Part shown: one piece after another, positions 52,492-61,460 of the stretch
How positions within the stretch are numbered: position 1 is the stretch's first letter
Layout of the letters: every line of letters starts with the position of its first letter
Assembly: GCA_900142905.1 (NCBI GenBank)
Contig: FSRV01000001.1
Span: 3,596,001 to 3,660,000, forward strand
DNA: 64,000 nucleotides
Origin: Burkholderia sp. GAS332
GTDB lineage: Bacteria > Pseudomonadota > Gammaproteobacteria > Burkholderiales > Burkholderiaceae
Direction: 5' to 3'
Notes under the pieces: generated by a model
What the model saw: the letters and a program-made list of their open reading frames with translations, nothing else
What the model was told of the DNA's origin: nothing
Database searches by the model: none
Made by a program: the position numbers and the translations under genes

Positions 52492-53397
52492 TTATTGGGC
52501 CAGCGCTGCTTCACGAGCCGAAGCGCGTGCCGAGCGTCGGCTGCCGGCGAGCAAGACGGTGTGCAGTTGTGCGCCGAAGGCACGAACCCGCTCCATCACC
52601 GACTTGTTGCGGCGAACCAGGAAGTTGTAGCCAAGCACCGCCGGCACGGCCACGGCAAGGCCGATCGCGGTCATGATCAGCGCCTCGCCCACCGGGCCCG
52701 CGACCTTGTCGATCGATGCCTGGCCGGCGATACCGATTGCCGTCAATGCGTGATAAATCCCCCACACCGTGCCGAACAGACCGACGAACGGTGCAGTTGA
52801 GCCGACCGTGCCGAGGAAAGCCAGACCGTCCTGCAGACGATTCGACACGTTGGTGATGGCACGCTCGACCGACGCATCGATCCACGTGTTGCGGTCGACG
52901 GCTTCGAGAAGTGCTTCGTCATGATGTTCGCCTGCCTCGATCGCCGTTTCGGCGATGAAGCGGAACGGCGACGATTCGTCGAGCAGCTTCGCCCCTTCGA
53001 CCAATGACGGTGCCGTCCACAGTTGCTCGTCAGCACTCTTCGCACGACGGTTCGCGCGGAACTGCTCGAGGAACTTGGTGATCATGATGTACCAGCTGCC
53101 CATCGACATGAGCACCAGCAGAATCAGCACGAAGCGTGCGACGAAGTCGCCGTTCTTCCAGAGCGCGCCAAGACCATACGGGTTGTTGACGGTTTCGGAC
53201 GTGGCCGGCGCCGGCGGCGGTACCGCTTCGTCTGCGGCCGGGGCGGCCGTTTGCGGTGCGGCGGTGGCGGGCGCCGCAGCCGACGCGGTAGCGTCGCTAG
53301 CTTGCGCGTGGGCCATGTGCGGTGCCACAAAGGTATCCACCGTGGTCACGGCGAACAACAGGGTTGCCGCCAATGCGGCGAGAGTACGCTTTTTCAT
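52492..53397 (-). CDS. exbB: ExbB, MotA/TolQ/ExbB proton channel
   Basis: 301 residues; GGAG precedes the ATG. An N-terminal signal-like segment and an Ala/Pro-rich linker come first (long ExbB form), followed by helix 1 (FVARFVLILLVLMSMGSWYIMIT), a cytoplasmic loop, and the two conserved helices, FLGTVGSTAPFVGLFGTVWGIYHAL and IGEALIMTAIGLAVAVPAVLGYN-like. It forms the pentameric channel that powers TonB. Confidence 0.93.
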   Translation of the reverse strand: MKKRTLAALAATLLFAVTTVDTFVAPHMAHAQASDATASAAAPATAAPQTAAPAADEAVPPPAPATSETVNNPYGLGALWKNGDFVARFVLILLVLMSMGSWYIMITKFLEQFRANRRAKSADEQLWTAPSLVEGAKLLDESSPFRFIAETAIEAGEHHDEALLEAVDRNTWIDASVERAITNVSNRLQDGLAFLGTVGSTAPFVGLFGTVWGIYHALTAIGIAGQASIDKVAGPVGEALIMTAIGLAVAVPAVLGYNFLVRRNKSVMERVRAFGAQLHTVLLAGSRRSARASAREAALAQ

Positions 53398-53474
53398 GCC
53401 TGCTCCAAGTTCATTAGTACAACTTCTAAACCAAGACTGATAAATCGCTACCGGTACCGAACAGCCTGTGGGTT

Positions 53475-54182
53475 TCAGTTCAGGTTAAACGAGAACGGAA
53501 CTTGCACACGGACAGCCTGGCCTTGGGAAACGCACGTGAACTGCTTGACCGCGTTGAACGCAGCGCGATCGAGTGAGGAATCTTCCGAAGACTTGGCAAC
53601 GCGTTCATTCGTAATATGGCCCTGTGGGTCGACTACGAATTCAATCAGCACATCACCCGTCACGTTGTTCTCCTGCGCTTCCTTCGGGTAGCGAATCGAC
53701 GAACGGATCTGATCCGAGTTCGGGCACACCACGCCGACTTCCGTGCTGACGGGCTTGCTCGGCGCGGGAGGCGCCGGCGGTGCAGCCGCCACGGCGGGTG
53801 CCGACACGACCGGTGCGGACTGGTGCGTGATGGTCGGCTGGGGCGGCGTTTGCACCTGCACTTCCGGCGGCGGCACGAACGGCGGCGGCGGCGGTGCGAA
53901 CTTCGGCGGCGGCAATTGCACGGTCGGCAACGGCGGCGGCGGAGGCGGCTTCACCGGCTCGATGATTTTCGTTTCGATAGGATGCTGGATGACCTGCACG
54001 ACCTTGGTGGCAAGGCCGTTGATGAGTGCATAGATCAACACGATGTGCAGCAACAGAACCACTGCGATACCGCCGAAGCGGCGTACTGGGTTTTGCTGTT
54101 TGCGCCCAAACTCACGCGGGCGCCCTGGCCTCTCCATACGGGCCGTTACTGCCGGAAATTGCCCTTCGACTTTCGTACCCAC
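53475..54182 (-). CDS. tonB: TonB energy transducer
   Basis: 235 residues from GTG 54182, with GGAGGAG upstream. A cytoplasmic N-terminus (~36) and one helix (FGGIAVVLLLHIVLIYALINGLA, containing the His found in TonB helices) are followed by a Pro-rich periplasmic spanning region (~75-150), then the C-terminal domain from ~155 (SSIRYPKEAQENNVTGDVLIEFVVDPQGHI). It starts the tonB-exbB-exbD-exbD-TPR operon. Given the adjacent receptor it is probably a dedicated system rather than the housekeeping TonB. Confidence 0.92.
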   Translation of the reverse strand: MGTKVEGQFPAVTARMERPGRPREFGRKQQNPVRRFGGIAVVLLLHIVLIYALINGLATKVVQVIQHPIETKIIEPVKPPPPPPLPTVQLPPPKFAPPPPPFVPPPEVQVQTPPQPTITHQSAPVVSAPAVAAAPPAPPAPSKPVSTEVGVVCPNSDQIRSSIRYPKEAQENNVTGDVLIEFVVDPQGHITNERVAKSSEDSSLDRAAFNAVKQFTCVSQGQAVRVQVPFSFNLN

Positions 54183-55155
54183 CTTTACTCCTCCGGCGTG
54201 AACCGTCCATTTCTGTCACTGCAGCGCGCTTACATACGGCAACCAACGTTCACTTCAGACAACCGCATCCTTTTCCCGTGGCTTTAATTTGCATTCCTAC
54301 ATTTAAGCTATAGGGCACAACCCTGATTCGATGATACGGGTACAGCTGTACGACGCCGCAGCGGTAACTCACACCAGTCGAACGTCCATCTAAGTAGAAC
54401 TACTAATAGATTAAGTTCGACTCGCCCATTTCCGTCTGGCATGCACAGCTGGAGACAATTTGATCGAAGCGCGCTGCGGCTTCTGAACTTTTTGCGCGAT
54501 TGTCACCATGCGTTTCATGGGAGGGAACGATAGCAGGACAAAAAATGCGGGGTCAAACTTTTTTTGATGGGAACATACTAAGTTTAGAGAGGACACTCTA
54601 ACTAATACCGTATTCGCATCGCTTTAAAAGAATAAGTGCACGTCGAACGGAGGCGAGCGCACCTTGCGCGGCTCGCTAATTGGGACACAGCCGCTAATGC
54701 GGCCTCCCATGGCACGTCATGAACGGCTGACGGATCCGCTGGTGATACATAGCGCGAAAGCCCGCTGGGCGGGCCTTTCGCGATGGCTGCATGGCAACCT
54801 GAGCGGATCGCGAACAGCATGTCTAAGGTGCTGGTCGAGCACCGGCGGAGGGCCGGCGTCGAAGGCGAGAAGATAGCAGAAGGAAAACTGCGTTTGAAAA
54901 TCTTTTTAGCGGTATTTACGACACTCTAAACACACATTTCAATTACGTCATTTATATAATTACAAAAACATTCTAATTAATTACATATAGCCAACGTCGA
55001 CGATAATGCCCGGCTTAGATACGCCGGGTGCCTCGACAACCGCGCGTTTGCAAAACTCAACTGGCCGTTGGCCGCGCGTAACTCAACGCGTGCGGTTACT
55101 CGAACTAAACAACCCAGCCGGAGCAGCGCAACGTCGATTGCGCCGCTCCGAAGCC
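54183..55155. other. Large intergenic region, no convincing gene
   Basis: About 970 bases between the tonB promoter side and the end of uvrA. The part near 54300-54620 probably holds the tonB operon promoter. A terminator-like hairpin lies at 54754-54781. The stretch 54890-54990 is strikingly A+T-rich. Short frames here have no good starts. A small RNA is possible but unproved. Confidence 0.55.
54754..54781 (+). terminator. Hairpin of unknown owner
   Basis: GCGAAAGCCCGC faces GCGGGCCTTTCGC over a 3-base loop with one bulge. The stem is long enough for a terminator, but no gene ends just before it on either strand. It could end a small RNA. Confidence 0.5.
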
Positions 55156-58100
55156 TCAACCGTTGGTTCCCTCGGCCGCCACCCCTGCCTTGTCGTTCTG
55201 CGTTCGCGCGAGCACGGGGCGCAATGCGGCGCCAGTGTGGCTGGCGGCGACGCGGGATAATCCTTCGGGATCCGTAGCGGCGACAATCCTGCCGCCACCC
55301 ACACCGCCTTCCGGACCGAGATCGATGATCCAGTCCGCCTCGGCAATCACGTCGAGATCGTGCTCGATGACGACGACGCTATGACCGCCATCCGCGAGAC
55401 GATGCAGCACGCGAATCAGCTTCGCGACGTCCGCCATATGCAAGCCGACAGTCGGTTCGTCCAGCACATACAGCGTATGAGGCGCCTTCTGGCCACGCCG
55501 CGTGACGTCGTCGCGCACCTTGCTCAACTCGGTGACGAGCTTGATACGCTGCGCTTCGCCGCCGGACAGCGTCGGCGACGGCTGGCCAAGCGTCAGGTAA
55601 CCGAGCCCGACATCTTTCATCAATTGCAATGGATGCGCGATGTTCGAGATCGGCGCGAAGAACTCGACGGCTTCGTCGATCTCCATGGTCAGCACGTCGC
55701 CGATATTCTTGCCGCGCCACGTAACCGCCAGCGTCTCCGGGTTGAAGCGTTGCCCATGGCAAACATCGCACGGCACCTTCACGTCAGGCAGGAAGCTCAT
55801 GCCGATGGTGCGCACGCCCTGCCCTTCGCAAGCGGGGCAACGTCCTTCGCCGGTGTTGAACGAGAAACGCGATGCCGTGTAGCCACGCGCCCGCGCTTCG
55901 AGCGTGCCGGCGAACAGCTTGCGAATCGCATCCCACACGCCGATGTAGGTCGCCGGACACGACCGCGGTGTTTTGCCGATCGGTGTCTGATCGACTTCGA
56001 GCACACGGTCGATGCTTTCCCAACCGGTGATCGAATCGCACCCTTGCCATGCATGCGTGACATTCAGCGGCGCGCGCGGCGCCGTGCGCGCCAACACGCT
56101 CGAGCGCCGGTTCGCCGCCGGCTGGGTCTCGGCCGCGGCACGCGCCCGCCGCGTGGCCGGCGACGACAACACCGAGCGCCCTACGGCATCCAGCAAATTG
56201 GCCATCAGCACGTCGCGCGCGAGCGTCGATTTGCCTGACCCGCTCACGCCGGTCACCGCCACCAGCCGCGAAAGCGGAATGCCGACGGTGACGTTCTGCA
56301 GGTTGTGCAGCTTGCCGCCGTGCACCGTCAGCCAGTTCTCCGGCACCGCGGCTGCGCGTTTGCTCGGCGCAACCACCTCACGGCGCGGCTGCAGCGGATG
56401 CACGATCGGATGGGCGAGAAATTGCCCGGTCAGCGAATCGGGCTGCGCCGACAGATCGGCCACGCTGCCCTGCGCGACCAGGGTGCCGCCGCGTTTGCCC
56501 GCGCCCGGCCCGATATCGATGATGTGATCAGCACGCCGAATCGTGTCTTCGTCATGCTCGACCACCACCAGCGTATTGCCTTTTTCGCCCAGCTTGCGCA
56601 AGGCGTTGAGCAGAATCTGGTTATCGCGCGGATGCAGACCGATGGTCGGTTCGTCGAGCACGTAGCACACGCCTTGCAGGTTGCTGCCCAGTTGCGCGGC
56701 GAGCCGGATACGCTGCGCTTCGCCGCCCGACAGGCTCGGCGCCGCACGATCGAGACTCAGATAACCGAGCCCGACTTCTTCCAGAAATTGCAGGCGGCTG
56801 CCGATTTCGCTGACCACGTCGCGCGCGATTTCCGCGTCCCGACCGGTCATCTCCAACGTGTCGATCCACGCGCGCGTGTCGGACACCGTCCATTGCGCGA
56901 CGTCGACAATGGCCTGCTCGCCGAATGTGACCGCGCGTGCGGTTGGGTTCAACCGCGTACCGGCGCAATCGGCACACGGTTCGTCGACGAGACCCTCCGG
57001 TTCCTGCTCCTCGGACGGCAAGCTCTGCTCGCGGCCGCGGTTGTCGTCGACGATCACGGTATCGTCGTACGCCGCGCGTTGTTCGCGCGTCAATGCGAGG
57101 CCCGTGCCGACGCAGGTCGTACACCAGCCATGCTTGCTGTTGTACGAGAACATGCGCGGGTCGAGTTCGGGATAGCTCGTGCCGCATACCGGGCAGGCGC
57201 GTTTGGTGGACAGTACCTTCACCGTGCCGAGTTTCGCCGTGGGATGACCGCCGCTGATCGCGTCGTGCAAACCGTCGAGCGGCGCTAGCAGATGCATGAC
57301 GCCCTTGCCGATTTCCAGCGTCTGGTCGAGCGCCTGGCGCAGTTCCGTTTCGTTATCCGGCGATACGACGAGGTCGGTCACCGGCAACTCGATGGTGTGC
57401 TCGCGGAAACGATCGAGCTTCGGCCACGGGTCCACCGGCACGAACTCGCCGTCCACACGCAGATGCGTATTGCCGCGCGCTTTCGCCCACTTCGCTAGAT
57501 CGGTATAGACGCCCTTGCGGTTCACGACCAGCGGCGCAAGAAAACCGACGTGCTGGCCTTTGTGGTCGCGCAACAACTGCGCCGCAATCGATTCGACGCT
57601 TTGCGATGTGACCGGCGTGCCGTCGTGGATGCAATGTTGCAGACCGAGTTTCACATACAGCAGGCGCAGGAAATGCCAGACCTCGGACGTGGTCGCCACG
57701 GTACTCTTGCGGCCGCCACGCGACAAACGCTGTTCGATTGCGACGGTGGGCGGAATGCCATACACCGCGTCGACTTCGGGCCGCCCGGCCGGCTGCACGA
57801 TGGAACGTGCATACGCGTTGAGCGATTCGAGGTAACGGCGCTGCCCTTCGTGGAACAGAATGTCGAAGGCCAGCGTGGACTTGCCCGAACCGGACACGCC
57901 GGTGATCACGTTGAACTTGCCGTGCGGAATATCCACGTCCAGCGCTTTCAGGTTGTGCTCGCGCGCATTGACGATGCGCACCACGTCCTCGCCTTCGATG
58001 GCTCGCCGCGCACGCGCCGCGCTCAGTGCCTTTTGCAACGGGATACCTTGCGACGCCGGATCGACCACCGCGTTCATAGCGCGGTCGTATTGCAGCAGCG

Positions 58101-61071
58101 CCTCGCCGGTATGCGATTCCAGGCAGAGCTTGACGTCTTCCGGTGTGCCCGCGCACAGCACTCTGCCGCCGCCATCGCCGCCTTCAGGACCGAGGTCGAT
58201 CAACCAGTCGGCCGCGCGGATCACATCGAGATTGTGTTCGATCACGATCAGCGAATGGCCGCTCGCCAGCAGTTTGCCGAACGCCTGCATCAGCTTGGCG
58301 ATGTCGTCGAAATGCAGGCCGGTGGTCGGCTCGTCGAACATGAACAGGCGTTTGGCGACCGGCTGCTTCGCGCTGCGCGCGGTGCGCGCCTGCGCCGATT
58401 CCGCGAGAAAGCCGGCCAGCTTGAGCCGCTGCGCTTCGCCGCCGGACAGCGTGGGCACCGGCTGGCCGAGCTTCACGTATTCGAGACCCACGTCGACGAT
58501 CGGCTGCAGCACGCGCAATACTTCGGCATCCTTGGCGAAGTAAGCGGTGGCTTCGCTTACCGTCAATTCCAGCACGTCGGCAATGCTCAAAGCACGCGCC
58601 GGTTCGCCGCGCTCGATTTTCACTTCGAGCAACTCGGCGCGATAACGGCGCCCATCGCAATCCGGGCAACGCAGGTAGACGTCGCTCAGGAACTGCATTT
58701 CAATGTGTTCGAAACCCGAGCCGCCGCAGGTCGGGCAGCGCCCGTCGCCCGAGTTGAAGCTGAACATGCCGGGGCCGTAACCGCGTTGTTGGGCGAGTGG
58801 CGCCTTGGCGAAGAGCTTGCGGATTTCGTCGAAAGCGCCGACGTAACTGGCCGGATTCGAGCGCGCGGTCTTGCCGATCGGAGACTGGTCGACGAAGACC
58901 ACGTCAGTGACCTGGTCGGCGCCCGTCAGGTTTCTGAATGCGCCGGGCGATTCAGTGGCGAGACCGAAGTGCCGCGCCATAGCCGGGTACAAGACGTCCT
59001 GCAACAAGGTGGACTTGCCGGAGCCCGACACGCCCGTGACACAGACGAGCCGCTGCAGCGGAATCTCGACGGTGACGTCGCACAGGTTGTGCTGGGTCGC
59101 GCCTTCGAGCACGATGCGTGGCGTGCTGTCATCCACCGGACGCTGCGACCAGTGCGCCGCGTCGGCCACATGCCGACGCCCACTCAGGTACTCGCCCGTC
59201 AGCGTGCCGGACGAGCGGATCGCCTCAGGCGCGCCGTCGTAAATAATCGAGCCCCCGCGCTCGCCTGGCCCCGGACCCATATCGATCAGACGATCCGCCG
59301 CGAGCATCACCGAGGGATCGTGTTCGACCACCACCAGCGTGTTGCCCGCGTCGCGTAGCCGATGCATGGCTTCGACGATCCGGTTCAGATCGCGCGGATG
59401 CAGGCCGATGCTCGGCTCGTCGAGCACGAAGAGGGTTTTGGTCAGCGACGTGCCGAGCGCCGTGGTCAGGTTGATCCGCTGCACCTCGCCGCCCGACAGC
59501 GTGCGGCTTTGCCGGTCGAGCGTCAGATACCCGAGGCCGACGTCGCACAGATATTTGAGGCGCGTGCGCACTTCGGCGAGCAACAGCTTGAGTGCGTCGT
59601 CGAGCAGTGCGCTCGGCAAGTTGATCTCGTCGAAGAAACGCCGGATGCGCTCGATCGGCATCAGCATCAGATCGTGCACCGTCAGACCCGGCAAGGCCTC
59701 GAGTTGCGCACGCGTCCACTCGACGCCGCGCGGCATAAAGCGCTTCTCGGGCGCCAGCCCCTCATCCGCATTCTGCTTGCTGCCGAGGCGCCATAGCAGC
59801 GATTCCGTTTTCAGACGCGCGCCGCCACAGGTCTCGCAAGGCGTATAGCTGCGGTACTTCGACAGCAGCACGCGGATGTGCATCTTGTACGCTTTCGATT
59901 CGAGATATTCGAAGAAGCGTTTGACGCCGTACCAATGGCTTTGCCACTTGCCGTTCCAGTCCGGCGAACCGTTGATGACCCAGTCGCGCTCGGCGTCCGT
60001 CAGCTCGCCCCAAGGCGTGCCGCGGCGGATATCGGCTTTCGCCGCGTAGCGCATCAGGTCGTCCTGGCATTCTTTCCACGCCGGTGTTTGCATCGGCTTG
60101 ATCGCGCCGTCGCGCAGCGTCTTGCGCGCGTCGGGAATCACCAGACCCAGGTCGACGCCGATCACGCGGCCAAAACCGCGGCAGACTTCGCACGCGCCAT
60201 AAGCCGAGTTGAACGAGAACAGCGCAGGTTGCGGATCCGCATAGCGGAGGTCGCTCTCGGGGCTGTGCAGGCCGGTGGAGAAACGCCAGATTTGCGGTTC
60301 CGGTTCTTTCGCCTCCGGCGCTTCTGGCGCGGCAGGCAGCACGTAGATGTTGACGCGGCCGCCACCGCGCTTGAGCGATGCCTCGATCGCTTCGACCACG
60401 CGCGGCTTCTCGACCGCGCTCAGGCGGAAGCGGTCCGCCACCACGTCGAGCAGCTTGCGCTTGCCGGTGGGCGAATCGACTTCGCGCTGTGCCTGCACAC
60501 GCGTGTAACCGCTCGCGGAGAGCCATTGCTCCACTTCCTGCTCGGACGCCGTGTCCGGCAACTCGACCGGGAACGTGACGACCAGCCGCGGATCATGCCC
60601 CGCAGTGCGCTCGAGCAACTCGGCATAGATCGTTTCGGGCGTATCGTGGCGCACCTGCTGCGCGGTCTTGCGATCGAACAGTTCGGCCGCGCGCGCGTAG
60701 AGGAGCTTCAGGTGATCGTTGATCTCCGTCATGGTGCCGACGGTGGAACGCGAACTACGCACCGGATTGGTCTGGTCGATCGCGATGGCGGGCGGCACGC
60801 CGTCGACCCGGTCGACTTGCGGCCGGTCCATGCGGTCGAGAAACTGCCGGGCGTAGGCGCTGAAGGTTTCGACGTAGCGCCGCTGCCCTTCCGCGTACAA
60901 GGTGTCGAACACGAGGCTCGATTTGCCGGACCCGGATGGGCCGGTGACGACCGTCATTTCGCCGGTTCGTACGTCGAGATCGACGTTCTTCAGGTTGTGC
61001 TGACGCGCGCCGCGAATGCGGATTAGGTTATTGGAAGCCAATTTTTCCGACCGTCTGAATGAGTGGACCAC
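55156..61071 (-). CDS. uvrA: Double-length UvrA-like excinuclease ATPase
   Basis: 1971 residues, about twice the usual ~940. Two complete UvrA units follow one another, so there are four ABC ATPase modules: Walker A GPSGSGKSS (~44-52) and GVSGSGKST three more times. Each half repeats the UvrA DNA-binding and zinc modules (CETCGGARL, CPTCGGSGF, CPVCGTSYPELD, CPACEGQG) and the RRYVETFSAYARQFLDRMDRP / RRYLESLNAYARSIVQPAGRP segments after Walker A. The GTG at 61071 or TTG at 61041 (LASNNLIRI) may start it. Known in some Burkholderiales alongside a normal UvrA; a role in damage recognition or drug resistance is inferred. It is not next to uvrB. Confidence 0.9.
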   Translation of the reverse strand: MVHSFRRSEKLASNNLIRIRGARQHNLKNVDLDVRTGEMTVVTGPSGSGKSSLVFDTLYAEGQRRYVETFSAYARQFLDRMDRPQVDRVDGVPPAIAIDQTNPVRSSRSTVGTMTEINDHLKLLYARAAELFDRKTAQQVRHDTPETIYAELLERTAGHDPRLVVTFPVELPDTASEQEVEQWLSASGYTRVQAQREVDSPTGKRKLLDVVADRFRLSAVEKPRVVEAIEASLKRGGGRVNIYVLPAAPEAPEAKEPEPQIWRFSTGLHSPESDLRYADPQPALFSFNSAYGACEVCRGFGRVIGVDLGLVIPDARKTLRDGAIKPMQTPAWKECQDDLMRYAAKADIRRGTPWGELTDAERDWVINGSPDWNGKWQSHWYGVKRFFEYLESKAYKMHIRVLLSKYRSYTPCETCGGARLKTESLLWRLGSKQNADEGLAPEKRFMPRGVEWTRAQLEALPGLTVHDLMLMPIERIRRFFDEINLPSALLDDALKLLLAEVRTRLKYLCDVGLGYLTLDRQSRTLSGGEVQRINLTTALGTSLTKTLFVLDEPSIGLHPRDLNRIVEAMHRLRDAGNTLVVVEHDPSVMLAADRLIDMGPGPGERGGSIIYDGAPEAIRSSGTLTGEYLSGRRHVADAAHWSQRPVDDSTPRIVLEGATQHNLCDVTVEIPLQRLVCVTGVSGSGKSTLLQDVLYPAMARHFGLATESPGAFRNLTGADQVTDVVFVDQSPIGKTARSNPASYVGAFDEIRKLFAKAPLAQQRGYGPGMFSFNSGDGRCPTCGGSGFEHIEMQFLSDVYLRCPDCDGRRYRAELLEVKIERGEPARALSIADVLELTVSEATAYFAKDAEVLRVLQPIVDVGLEYVKLGQPVPTLSGGEAQRLKLAGFLAESAQARTARSAKQPVAKRLFMFDEPTTGLHFDDIAKLMQAFGKLLASGHSLIVIEHNLDVIRAADWLIDLGPEGGDGGGRVLCAGTPEDVKLCLESHTGEALLQYDRAMNAVVDPASQGIPLQKALSAARARRAIEGEDVVRIVNAREHNLKALDVDIPHGKFNVITGVSGSGKSTLAFDILFHEGQRRYLESLNAYARSIVQPAGRPEVDAVYGIPPTVAIEQRLSRGGRKSTVATTSEVWHFLRLLYVKLGLQHCIHDGTPVTSQSVESIAAQLLRDHKGQHVGFLAPLVVNRKGVYTDLAKWAKARGNTHLRVDGEFVPVDPWPKLDRFREHTIELPVTDLVVSPDNETELRQALDQTLEIGKGVMHLLAPLDGLHDAISGGHPTAKLGTVKVLSTKRACPVCGTSYPELDPRMFSYNSKHGWCTTCVGTGLALTREQRAAYDDTVIVDDNRGREQSLPSEEQEPEGLVDEPCADCAGTRLNPTARAVTFGEQAIVDVAQWTVSDTRAWIDTLEMTGRDAEIARDVVSEIGSRLQFLEEVGLGYLSLDRAAPSLSGGEAQRIRLAAQLGSNLQGVCYVLDEPTIGLHPRDNQILLNALRKLGEKGNTLVVVEHDEDTIRRADHIIDIGPGAGKRGGTLVAQGSVADLSAQPDSLTGQFLAHPIVHPLQPRREVVAPSKRAAAVPENWLTVHGGKLHNLQNVTVGIPLSRLVAVTGVSGSGKSTLARDVLMANLLDAVGRSVLSSPATRRARAAAETQPAANRRSSVLARTAPRAPLNVTHAWQGCDSITGWESIDRVLEVDQTPIGKTPRSCPATYIGVWDAIRKLFAGTLEARARGYTASRFSFNTGEGRCPACEGQGVRTIGMSFLPDVKVPCDVCHGQRFNPETLAVTWRGKNIGDVLTMEIDEAVEFFAPISNIAHPLQLMKDVGLGYLTLGQPSPTLSGGEAQRIKLVTELSKVRDDVTRRGQKAPHTLYVLDEPTVGLHMADVAKLIRVLHRLADGGHSVVVIEHDLDVIAEADWIIDLGPEGGVGGGRIVAATDPEGLSRVAASHTGAALRPVLARTQNDKAGVAAEGTNG

Positions 61072-61352
61072 CTCTCACGGACGCCTCGCGACCGCGCAAG
61101 TTCGGGACACCCGGCCAGCGGGAGAACACGCCAAAGGCCAGGTTGCAGCGGGATACTATACTGTATATTTATACAGTTTTCCATGACACGGCACGGTTGG
61201 GCGCTCACAGCGCTTCGGGCCGTGAATGGCGGCGCTGAGCGCGCGCCGATCATCCGATCGGGGTGCTTTCTGCCGTTTCAGGAGGGACAGCGCAGCGTTC
61301 AGGAAGTGGCGGCGGAGGGTGGAAATTGCAAGGTTGACTGCGCGACGCCGCA

Positions 61353-61460
61353 CGCTAGCCGGAGCTAGCCGGAGCTAGCCGGAGCTAGCCGGAGCTAGCC
61401 GGAGCTAGCCGGGGCTGGCTATGGCTGGCTGGGGCTGGCTGGGGCCAACTGGGTCTAACC
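61353..61460 (+). repeat. 10-bp tandem repeat grading into variants
   Basis: AGCTAGCCGG repeats about six times from 61353, then becomes GGCTGGCTNN-type units up to 61460, touching the stop codon of the racemase gene. Slippage-prone array between two minus-strand genes. Confidence 0.9.

Noticed and set aside
54602..54876. tRNA or small gene in the tonB-uvrA gap
   Set aside because: No cloverleaf or T-loop sequence could be found; short frames lack start signals.
57550..59358. 602-codon open frame antisense to uvrA
   Set aside because: Mirrors ABC ATPase codons of the real gene; no independent start or motif.
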